Assembly: GCA_900095095.1 (NCBI GenBank)
Contig: FMBT01000631.1
Span: forward strand, 1-26,757
DNA from: Fragilariopsis cylindrus CCMP1102
Lineage: Eukaryota; Bacillariophyta; Bacillariophyceae; Bacillariales; Bacillariaceae
DNA length: 26,757 nt
Reading direction: 5' to 3'
Part shown: in pieces, positions 9,879 to 20,080 of the stretch
Numbering within the stretch: the first letter of the stretch is position 1
Layout of the letters: every line of letters begins with the position of its first letter
Notes under the pieces: model-generated
The model's database searches: none
The model's input: only the letters and a program-made list of their open reading frames with translations
Told to the model about the DNA's origin: nothing
Position numbers and translations under genes: made by a program

Positions 9879-12117
9879 ATGAACAGTTCGTATTATTATT
9901 ATTTCCCCAACGTCGATGATGCAGTCGACGTAAGAAGAGAAAGACACCAACGACAACGTTACTTCTTCACAACAGTAATCTTCTTTGCGTTATTGGCGTT
10001 AGTGTTCCTTCCGGCTGCTACTGTTGCTAGTGCTAGTAACGGCAGGAGTAACAGTGCCACCAAAACTTCAATTCCATTTCAGTATTCGGATCAAGATGTA
10101 GAAAAATGTGTCAGCGAAATGTCTACAGAAGAAGTAGAAGAAAAACAAGAAGAAACTGACAACAACGAGAGCGGTGAAGACAGCAGCAGCAGCAACAATG
10201 CTACGATGACATGTACTAAACTTTACGATGAATTCAGATTGCATTATCATGGGATTGGTCCTGTTATTGTTGATGGATCATCATCTTTGATACTTCCATC
10301 AGGGTTAATTCAATTTAAGAAAACTGTACGATACGTATATGAACAGAATTCAAAATACGACCCAAATGCTGCTAGTCACAAATTACGATTAAATCAATTT
10401 GCTGATAAGTCACAACAATCAAATTATTATTCAAAAAAAAGTAATGATGAAGAAGAAGAAGATGGACATAGTCAAAAACCAAACAATTGGCAAGTTGAAT
10501 TAGAGAAATTTTGGAATGAACATAAAAGCGGCGATAATAATGATGACACAGACGAATCCAATACCAATCAACGTAATAATCGATTATTGCGTTGGGAAGG
10601 AACTAATGTTCGTTTATTAGAAACACCATTAAGTATTGATGAAATAGAACAAGAACAACAACGTCAGGAACAACAGCAATTACGACGATCACTTAGATGG
10701 AATAAAAAGAAAGCTTCAGCTTCTTTAGCTTCAGCATCCACAGCATCATCTACTACAAATACAGATATAGATTATATTGAACCAGCTCTATTATCATCAG
10801 TATTACGTACCAGAACAACCTCCAATGGTCAACATACAAAAGTTATGATGCCAGGAGATGGATCGACTGTACCTGCTGCATTTTCATCACCACAAGTACC
10901 AACGTTTATACATGGCACAGAAGTGGAACTACATAAAGGTTCCTCGACAGATAGTATTAGTAATAATGATGTAGCAGATGAAGATATCTTTGATAAGAAG
11001 AACAAGAAGCATCATGAATTTTCCAATAAATTAAATTGGTCTACCAAACATAATCCGGATGGTGTACCATTAGTACATAATGTTTTTGATCAAGGTACCT
11101 GTGGAAGCTGTTGGGCATTTGCAGCCACTGGTAGTGTCGAGGCAAGTGCGGCACGTAATACAGCACGGAATCATTTTGTAAATGGCCTACAAGAAATATC
11201 CGAAAAATTAATAGAACAAAAGAATGTAAATAATGATGACGATGATAATAGTGATGACGACGACGACGACGATGATGATGTGAATGGACGGCATGGTACT
11301 GCTGCTGGATATTATACAATGATAGAAGAATTAACAGAAGAATCACGTGAGGTGGAAAAAAATGCATTTCAAGAATTAAATTTAAGTATACAAGAATTAT
11401 TAGAATGTGATACCAAAACTAATGAAGGATGTATTGGTGGCAATCCATTACTTGCTTTTTACTATATACATAAACATGGACTAGTACCATGGACGGAATA
11501 TCCATATATTGGTTATGGATATAATAAGTATGAATATAATACTAGACAAGAAAGAACAACGATTGGTACTACTACTTCTAATACTTCTACTTCTATTTAT
11601 ACCGAGCCAGTAGAAGAGCAGGAAGAACAACAGCAACAACAGCAGAAGCAGGTGTCAACATCAACGACAACGTCATCATCTTTACTACTGCCATCAAAGC
11701 TAGGACCACTGCAGCCACCACCGCAAACGCAACAGGAACAACAAGAACACAATGCACCAGTATGTAAAAAACATCAAATCCAAAATCCAATAGCAACAGT
11801 TGAAAGTTGGGGTTTATTACATAAAAATCATGAAAATTTAATTGAATATGCATTATTATATGTTGGTCCAGTTGCTGTTGGGTTTAATGGTGCCGATCCA
11901 TCCTTTATTAATTATGGTAGTGGTATATTTGACTCATTGGATTGTGATCAAACAGCTAATCATGCATTACGTAAGTTACAGTATTACAATATATTATTGT
12001 ATATACTTTTTTCCCTACCTCTCTAAATAAATCCGAATGAAATAAAATACCTTTTTTGACCTCACAAAAACACTATCCATTTTTCCTTCTTCCTTTTTCT
12101 TTCTCCTCACGACGCGT

Positions 12118-12158
<41 letters not shown>

Positions 12159-13191
12159 TCATTGTCGGATACGATCAAGTGGACGTCGTAACAACTAATG
12201 AAGAAGAGGATGGCAACAAAATCAATACAACAGAAACGATTAGGTATTGGATTGCACGTAATTCCTGGGGTGAAAGTTGGGGTGAGAATGGGTTTGTTAA
12301 AATCAAACGTGGTACGGGTGGGAAGGGTATACCAGGTGTTTGTGGTATTGCACGTAGTCCAAGTGTTGCTCTTGGTGGTGTGTATCGTTCTAATCGAATG
12401 GAACCATTCATTGTTAGAGATGGTAAAGATGGCGATAATGCATCATCATCATCTGCACGATTCCGGAAAGGCAAATACGGTGATTGGAACGATTCTTCTC
12501 CTGCAAGTTTACGTATCGGTATGAGCACGAATCATCCAATATGTAATTCGATGTTTACAGGACGTGGTAGTACCCATTTAAACAATGGATGTTTTAAATT
12601 TGCCAAGTAAGTTTTACCTAAAAAATGAACGAATGCACAACATCACTCCTGTGCATTCGTTCCTATTCTATATTTTTGTATATATTCTATCTCGTCGCTT
12701 ACTCAACTTCCACTTATATTATTTTCTTCCTTCCACCACAATACAATACAAATACAAATACAAAATGCAGTGCCTATGAAAACAACCAAGCCGTATTCTT
12801 CGCATTCATTTGTATGGCAGGTGCATTAATTGTTATAATTCCATTAACAATATCCATTTTTCGTCAACATCGTACAGCAAGAGGTGCGGGGTCGATCCGT
12901 CTTGAATATTACGGTGACGAAGATCCTGCAACATCATTACATCTATCGGAACAATCCTTGCACGGTATGGGTACTGGTGGTGGTGCTGCACATGGATCAT
13001 CATCATCATTATCGTATCCAACAGAACGTACTCATTTATTAACCCTCAAGGATATGTATGCACCTCAACGTAAAGAAACTGAATTCAAACAAAAACCAAG
13101 AGGACGTAGTATTATTATGACATCACCCGAGCAAGATCCATTTCAAATAGTACCATCTTCTACGATCGATACGGACCACAATAAACAATGA
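9879..13191 (+). CDS. Papain-family (C1A) cysteine protease, membrane-tethered, three exons
   Basis: Exons are 9879-11970, 12159-12606 and 12771-13191; joined in frame they give 986 residues. The first in-frame ATG is 9879 (a GTG five codons upstream is not used in eukaryotes). Residues ~28-48 form a signal peptide or signal anchor. A propeptide with the I29-like LRLNQFAD (169-176) follows. The catalytic domain starts near W387: [11 protein letters not shown] with oxyanion Gln and nucleophile C411, then GCIGG, H695 (NHAL) and N732 (RNSWG), so all catalytic residues are present. Two low-complexity inserts break the domain: an Asp run (453-467) and a Q/T/S-rich stretch (~551-626). Residues ~854-877 form a second membrane helix. 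The ~109-residue tail carries an acidic dileucine motif, ERTHLL (932-937), typical of endolysosomal sorting. Papains are usually soluble, so a membrane-held lysosomal or vacuolar protease is likely. Confidence 0.9.
11971..12158 (+). other. Intron 1 of the cysteine protease gene
   Basis: The donor GTAAGT follows the codon for the residue after catalytic NHAL, and the acceptor is ACATAG. Splicing joins C to TC to give Leu, restoring the conserved NHAL-L-IVGYD order. A long (AC)n run occupies the 3' half. Confidence 0.9.
12123..12155 (+). repeat. (AC)n microsatellite abutting a 3' splice site
   Basis: Sixteen dinucleotide units end three bases before the acceptor AG at 12157-12158 and take the place of a normal pyrimidine tract. 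Confidence 0.95.
12607..12770 (+). other. Intron 2 of the cysteine protease gene
   Basis: The donor GTAAGT and acceptor ATGCAG bound 164 bp. Removing it joins AA to T (Asn) and brings the second membrane helix and tail into frame. Without splicing, a stop follows within two codons. Confidence 0.85.
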
Positions 13192-14230
13192 TATACTGTA
13201 AACGTTCAAGAGCAACAAAGTGGATAGGGTTGCAATAAAGTGGATAGGGCGTAACTCAAACCCGAGCTTAAGCCACTACTAGAAAAGAAATTGTTACAAT
13301 TGCACATAATAATATTAATATTGAATGACCGCTATACACATTTCATTACAATATCCAACATAAAGATGAAAATTGATGAAAATCGTACCATTTTATTAGA
13401 CTAGTTCCTATACAGCATCATTAACAGCTACTCTACGTTGGAAATTTAGTCTTTTTCTAATATATATGGATAATACTTGTACAATTGTAGTTTTAGACGA
13501 TCGTACATCATAATCTAACTAATTATTAACAAGAGAAAAATGGGATGGACTTGGTAGAAGTTCAATAATGCATTGAACAATGATTCTACAGTAGTACAGT
13601 AGCGCTCTAAAGTCCAAGAGGTCGGTTTGAGTCCCGGGAAGTCCCGGGACTTGAATTATTATACGTGAATGAATCGAATCGGAGGTGTTATAGAAAAGAT
13701 ACTTCAACTTTGTCATACCGTAGTAAGCATCCGCTAATTACAATAATATTATGGTGTATTATTTATTTATTTATTCTTCGCCATGTATGCATGAATTGCT
13801 TCAAAAACTTCAACGTTACTTATGGTATTATTATTTTTCTTCGCCGCGTTCCACTAGAAAAGAAAAGGATTGGCATAATATATTACATATGAGGTATATT
13901 CGTTTATAGTATTCTTAGAGATAACAGCCCCGCTTATGTATATATAGTATTATACGCCACGTTGAAGATTCATTCGTTCTTCACTTCGCTAAAGTCTTTT
14001 TCATTTTTTGAGAGCTAGTAGCTAACGTTAGTAGTCCTCACATTTATACAAAAAAATGAAGGAGAAAAAATGTACTACATATAGTACTAGGGCTACTGTA
14101 AAGTTGAAGGCAGTACAGTATATCAAAAAAGCTTGAGCAGAAAGCACAGAAATAGCAAAGAGCAAAAGCAAAGCGATCAAAACAAACAAATAGCACTTAC
14201 TACCGTACTGTATACCCACAATAAAAGATA
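13192..14230. other. Intergenic region with a short tandem duplication and a palindrome
   Basis: No gene is supported. Just after the protease stop a 20-bp unit is tandemly duplicated (13212-13231 and 13232-13251, core AAAGTGGATAGGG). A 14-bp perfect palindrome AAGTCCCGGGACTT sits at 13639-13652. The heptamer TACTGTA/TACAGTA occurs at 13194, 13587, 13595, 14094, 14114 and 14206; the last lies 25 bases before the next ATG. Confidence 0.5.
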
Positions 14231-14519
14231 ATGATGGAGATGATGGAAGCAGCAAAACCAAAAAGGATGACTAATAATAGTACCATGGCAGAACTAGTAG
14301 AGATTAGAACGAATACTAAGACTACTAACGTTAATAAGATGATGCAACACAATAGTAATATCAGAAAAAGTAGTAGTATAAGTAGAAAACAAAAAAAAGT
14401 AGTTCAATTTAACAATATTGTTCTTATTAATGAAATACCAACTCATCGATTACTTACATTAGAGGAACGATCTGTAATTTGGTATACTGGTATTGATTAT
14501 CGATGTTTTGGTTTATTAG

Positions 14520-14553
<34 letters not shown>

Positions 14554-15520
14554 ACAACAACAACAACAACAAAATAATAATAAAGTTGCGGGTAACAATA
14601 GTGATAACAATAGTGATACCAATAACAGTAACAATAACAATAAGATTGAACGAACTAAACGAATTGATCATATTCGATGTATCGTTCTACAAGTACAGTA
14701 TCAACTACGGCGAAATAAAAAGAACAGCAGCAACGACAGCAACAGCAACAGCAACAGCAACAAAAAGGGTGGTTCACCTTCACCAATCTGTAATTGTTGT
14801 ATATTATTATTAAAAGATTTATATCAATATTATTCCGCAATATCGAGTAAGGCAGCATATCAACGTGCAGTAGAGAATACTATCTGGAATATCAATAATA
14901 TGAAACTACAAGAATTGTATTTTCAACGGTATAATAAAGCACAACAAATAATAACACAACAACAAACACAAACACAAAATGTAGTCACTGTTGTTCCTCT
15001 TCCTACTTTTGAAGATAATAATGATAAGAATAAGACTATTACTAGTATTAGTAATAGTAATAGTAGCAGACCTACCATTACTACTACTATTACAGCTATA
15101 GAACAACAACGTCATCAAAGACAAGTGCAAAGGCAAGAACGTCGACGATATAAAGCAGCACAACAACAGGAATTATTTGTCTTATCTCATCGTAATAATA
15201 GTCATCCTACTAATCGAGAGGAGGATGATGATGATGATGATGAAAAGGTGCTAGTACTACCGATGAAAAAACGATTCCGATTACGAGATAATAATAATAA
15301 TAACAATAATCCTCTACTAATGGTGGTACCATCATCAACTACATTTTCTCCCATCATTAGAAAAGAAAGTGACGGTAATAATAATATCGATGATAATAAT
15401 AGTAGTAGTAGTAGTAGTAGTTGCAGTAAACGTAATTTTAGTAGTATGCATGAGGATAATAATAATAAGAATAAGAATGATAGTGCACAAAATGAAGCAT
15501 TCCATTTCTTCTTGCTTTGA
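14231..15520 (+). CDS. PolyQ protein with IWYT-type motif, likely diatom-family protein
   Basis: The single-exon frame encodes 429 residues. Residues ~55-93 contain a compact segment: basic KKVVQF, then VLINEIP, then LTLEERSVIWYT and DYRCF. A 17-residue Gln run follows (98-114, CAG/CAA alternating then pure CAA). Two further ordered-looking segments, starting at ~145 (IDHIRCIVLQVQ) and at ~197-219 (LYQYYSAISSKAAYQRAV), complete a pattern I associate from memory with a large family of uncharacterised diatom proteins (V-x-F, then E-x-x-x-x-W-Y, then S-x-x-S-x-x-x-A). The rest is N/S/Q-rich with an Asp run and a Ser run. No catalytic motif, signal or membrane helix is seen. Function is unknown. 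Confidence 0.75.
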
Positions 15521-15966
15521 AACAAGCAATAACAACAATGATAAACGGTTTATAAAGAACAACGACAAACAATATTCACGCATCAAAATTTTAAAAATAC
15601 ATAATGTACTTTTGAAGTATTCAGTATTGTAACAGTGGCCGAGTTTTTTTTTCATTCGTGGCTAATCGTATTTTTGACCTGATCATAATATATTCAGTGG
15701 TCGTGCGTGGTTTTTGGTATTATTAACGTAAAATGGATCCATTTTGAATTTCGCACACACTTCTTGCTTCGTCATTATGAAAAATTAGATAAAAAAAATG
15801 TTACAATAACCGTAAAATCATCAACCTTATAGCAACAGAAGACAAACATGTAAAAAAACAACGAGAATATAGGCGTACGAAACGTTGTCGTAATGATTTT
15901 TTGAATATATATATATAAAGCTATTAGAATAATATTATAGCAAAGACGCTCGAATTTTATGAAGAA
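15521..15966. other. Convergent intergenic spacer
   Basis: This is the 3' spacer between the polyQ gene and the transporter gene. It is AT-rich with a short AT dinucleotide run near 15905. No gene or clear structured element is seen. Confidence 0.5.
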
Positions 15967-17844
15967 TTAGACAATATTTTTGCAGCTCGTTGTGTCCGAT
16001 TGTTTTGTTGTTGTTAATGACGACGGCGACGTAGTAGTATTAGTAGCAGTTTGTTGCAGCTCTACAACAGATGTATTACTGTTGTCAGGAGACGACGATG
16101 TAGATGAGGATGATGATGGTTTGTCATTATTATTATTATTATTATCAGTAACACCAGTATCAGATTCTTTATCACCCTGACCAAAACAATAATTAATATA
16201 TAATCCAAGAACACTCACAGAACCAAACACAACATAAACTAATCCAGCATAATTTATTCCAAAATTTATATATAATGCTGTTGCAATTGCTGGTGAAAAT
16301 CCACCTGCAATAGCATGACTAATAAAATATAATCAAGATTTTGTAAATATTTCGTGAGAAAAAAATGGACGGGACGACGTAAACGAAAACAAACAAAAAA
16401 AGAGTGTAAGGAGAATCACAATTAGTGGGTGTGTTTGGTATGCTTGTATGATCGAGATTTAGACAATTTGTTATTTGCATAAGCATAAGCATATGCATTA
16501 TATGTAAAAAATAAAATACTGCACAATATTATTATACGTACCTAATATCATATCCAATAGATGCTGATGTCATTCTAACTTCTGGACTAAAATTTTCAAC
16601 AAGCCAGGCACATAATGGACCACCATAAAAACTTAATAATAATCCTAGTAGTAATTGTGACAAGAATGCAGTGACAGGATTACCTTTACTTATTACAATT
16701 AAACATACTGGACCTAATCCAGTTAATAGTATACCACTAACTGTCATCATACCAATTCTACTACCAATTCGATCTGAGATATGACCAGCAATTGGTAAAA
16801 CGAATGTCATACCTAATAGTAATGACATGGAATTAATCCAAAATGCATTTTGGATTGGTGGATCCATTAATTCTTCCATATATAGTGCAATCCATACAAA
16901 TGAGACATAAAATCCGGATGCCCATAACATTGGTGTTATACTTGTACTGAGCAATGCTAGTCGATTTTCACGACGGAATGCAACCTTAATTGGATTATGT
17001 GGTTTCGTATGTATACGTGAATCTTCTTGTCCTTGTTGTTGTCCTTGTACAGTACCATGAGCTTGTGGAACATTAATATCACTAACATCAGTACCATATT
17101 TACGTAAATAACAGGATACGACTGCAATTAATATACCAGAAAAAAATGGTATTCGCCATCCCCATGTTACTAATTGTTGTTCCGTTAATATAGATCTCAT
17201 TGTGGCACCACATACATTACCTAATAATGTACCAACATTTGCTGCCACCATTGGTAAACTACCATAATATCCCCATTGTGATTTTGGACGTTTTCAACAG
17301 TATATACGAGTGATGCTGGTAATTGACCACCAACACTAATACCTTGTATTAATCGACATAGACATAATAAAATTGTGGATAATACACCAACTTGTTTATA
17401 GGTTGGTAAGCAACCCATCAATGTTGTTGGTATTGCCATTAAAAATAAACTTTTGGTCAAGGCTTCCTTTCTACCATGTTTATCACCAATATAACCAATA
17501 ATTAATCCACCAATTGGACGCATTAAAAATGCGGAACCAAATATTACAAAACTTTTCATTAAATTGGCATCATCTTGATCAGAACTGCTTGATCCTTCCG
17601 GTACTGGTGGAAAAAATACTTCCGCAATAACGTCCGAAAAAAAACCAAACAATGCAAAATCATACCATTCTAATACATTTCCCATCACACCAACAATTGT
17701 ATTGATTAATGATTCACCACCATTACCTAGATTTTGTTGAGATAGATCAGCTATTCCCACTACGCCGGGGATTGTTGGCGATGTAGCTGTATCGTCATCA
17801 TCGCGACCACCACTGGTGGTAACAGTTTGAGATAAATCCGTCAT
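15967..17844 (-). CDS. MFS transporter, metabolite:H+ symporter (ProP-like) type, with one-base frame break
   Basis: Exons are 17844-16542 and 16318-15967. Reading across the frame break gives about 551 residues and ~12 hydrophobic helices. The hallmark GNVLEWYDF (55-63) marks the metabolite:H+ symporter branch, which moves proline, betaine or organic acids with protons in bacteria; the substrate here is unknown. MFS motif A appears as GYIGDKHGRK (117-126) and again in the second half as GHISDRIGSR (~354-363). After TVENV (codon 186) the frame shifts: homology continues in another frame as PKSQWGYYGS, which needs one extra base near 17286-17295. Without it translation ends ~21 codons later. 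The C-terminal ~100 residues are N/S/T-rich. The break may be an assembly error or a real lesion, because everything on both sides is well preserved. Confidence 0.82.
16319..16541 (-). other. Intron of the MFS transporter gene
   Basis: On the minus strand the donor is GTACGT and the acceptor is TTTATTAG, 223 bp. Joining AG to T gives Ser and continues a helix-loop typical of the family (GYDIS then HAIAGGFSP). Confidence 0.85.
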
Positions 17845-18635
17845 ATTTTACTTTAGTAGTGCAGTAGTACTGTAAACGCTTGGATTTTGTTTGTTTGAAA
17901 AAAGTTCTCTTTCGCTCTATAATGCTGAAGCCCTTGAGATACTTCCTGCAATCGATCAATATACTTTTCTACACGTAGCAAGAGAGAACGACAAACAAGA
18001 TTGATGATAATGAACTGTGGTAGGTGACAACGTTGCGTTTAGTATTGTATTTGCTGTAATTACATCGGAGTTGTTGCTTTTTTTTTGTTAGGTAATATTA
18101 TGTGCATGATGTGCGCGGGCCTGTGCCGCAGGCAATGATATCTTGGCGTCATTCATTCATGTGAAATAATATCATTGGAGTTTTTGAAAGGGCCTTCATT
18201 AGTTTTAACAATCACTAAGTTAGCTCCTAAAATCAGTCTTGTTTAATTTTTGAGTCAAAATAAAACGTGAACAAAGAACGGTTGCTTTACTCGGCGATTT
18301 AAACACAATGCAAGACGGAAGTAAGGAAAAATTATATGAAAGAGCGAAAAGAACAATCATTATTGCGCGCAGCGAAATGCTTTACTGCCTTGTAACTCCT
18401 AATAAAGATCGCCCGTACTGTGCTGTTCGGGTTGCTGCACATAATATAAATATTTTGTACGTCATTGGAGCATAACATCATCATCACATACATCTTCTAA
18501 CTGATCTGATATCTTGCTCATTGCAGCAGCGACGAAGCGAAGTACGGGGGATATAGAGGCAGTGTTTTTCGTTCCTAAACAACCAGCTTGGTTTGATCCT
18601 TTGTATTTTTATTTTCAACTATATAGTATAAAAAT
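17845..18635. promoter_or_regulatory. Divergent intergenic region upstream of transporter and receptor genes
   Basis: This 0.8 kb holds both promoters. TACTGTA sits at 17868, 24 bases from the transporter ATG. A short inverted motif CCTGTGCCGCAGG lies near 18120. A pyrimidine-rich stretch ending in TATAG (to 18626) just before the receptor ATG has the look of a 3' splice site. No ORF worth listing is present. Confidence 0.4.
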
Positions 18636-20047
18636 ATGACGACGAGGAACGATGAAGACGAAGCAGTTGTTTACGACGCCTGCGACGAAAGTAAATGTAG
18701 ATCAATTGGATCATCTGGTGATGATTTGTTTCACCGCTTTGATTGTTATGCTACATTCCCCGAAGAACCACTTTTATGTGCTGATGGTTACGATGGGAGA
18801 ATCATTAATACTGTACCTAAAAGAGAAGATGTTATTGTAGTTGGAGGGTATAATATCAGTCGCACTCAATTGTACTACACCTGTTGTCCGGCAGCAAAAG
18901 GGTATAATATAAACAGCAATATCACTATCACCTCATCTCGACGTCATTGTAGTGATCCAATAGTAATGCAAGATGCGTTATTGACAGTCGACAATAACAA
19001 CTGCCTTGAGAAGTTCACTGACACAACTATTATCAATGATGGTGGTACCAATTCGTCTATGCCATGCAATGATGAAAGGAATAGAAAATATCCAAGAAAA
19101 ATGGCTACGTCCATCTTTTATCCGAAACTTTATGTTTGCTGTGACTCTTCTATCAATGAAACCAACACACCCATCATTGAATATTGCAACGGGGACTCAT
19201 TATTACCAATGGACTACAGCGACGAAGAAGAGGAAGAAGAAATGATGAAAAATGCATTTACTGGAGTTTGTGACGAGAGCAAATGCATTTCGGACTCAGT
19301 ATACAATTCGAATGGTATGTATTCGTGTTGGGGTAGTGGACCGGGAACGTTATTTCCATATAGTTGCGACGATGGTTATGTAGGTAGGAAAATTGATGGT
19401 CCAGAACAATATCAAATTTGGAGCATGTTTATTTTTGGTAGTAATACCCATTTTGGTTTATCATATTACACATGCTGTCCTCCAGATTATCCTATCGAAT
19501 CGCCCGCTCATCGACATTGCTCCGACGGGCAAACAACAAAGTGCGACAGTAGTTCTTACCTGAATTATTCAAGAGATATGAGACCAATATATGATAATTT
19601 AGATGACAAAACCGATGCATACGTTTGCTGCGATTCTCCGATGATTAACAACACAACAACAAACTTTCTTGACGTTGCCGAGTGTGTTCCTATCTGCTCA
19701 GAACAGGATCTTCTTTACTGCATAGGACACAATATTTACGGACGATTGCAACCAATGACATGTACATATGATGAGATCTTTCAATATCCACACATATTAC
19801 ATCAGCAAACACTAGAATTCAATGATAGTATTAGTGAGGATATAACACTGTTTGATTGTTGTAAAACAAAAACTGGTGATGGGCCATTTATTAAAGATTT
19901 TAGATTTAACACCAGTGTGTGGCCACAGCTTGTCGTTTCGTCTATTGCTTTTATCTCCTCTGCAATTTTAGTCATGGGACTTTCGTTGTCTATGCTGCGA
20001 ATAAAAAAGTTACGACGTGGCGAGGGATTACCAGCAGGAGGGGGTAT

Positions 20048-20080
<33 letters not shown>

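Noticed and set aside
13548-13645. tRNA-like segment: GGACTT near 13549 could pair with AAGTCC near 13639, with a B-box-like GGTTTGAGTCC between
   Set aside because: The T stem does not pair (GTCGG against CCCGG), no proper D or anticodon arm can be drawn, and the length is awkward.
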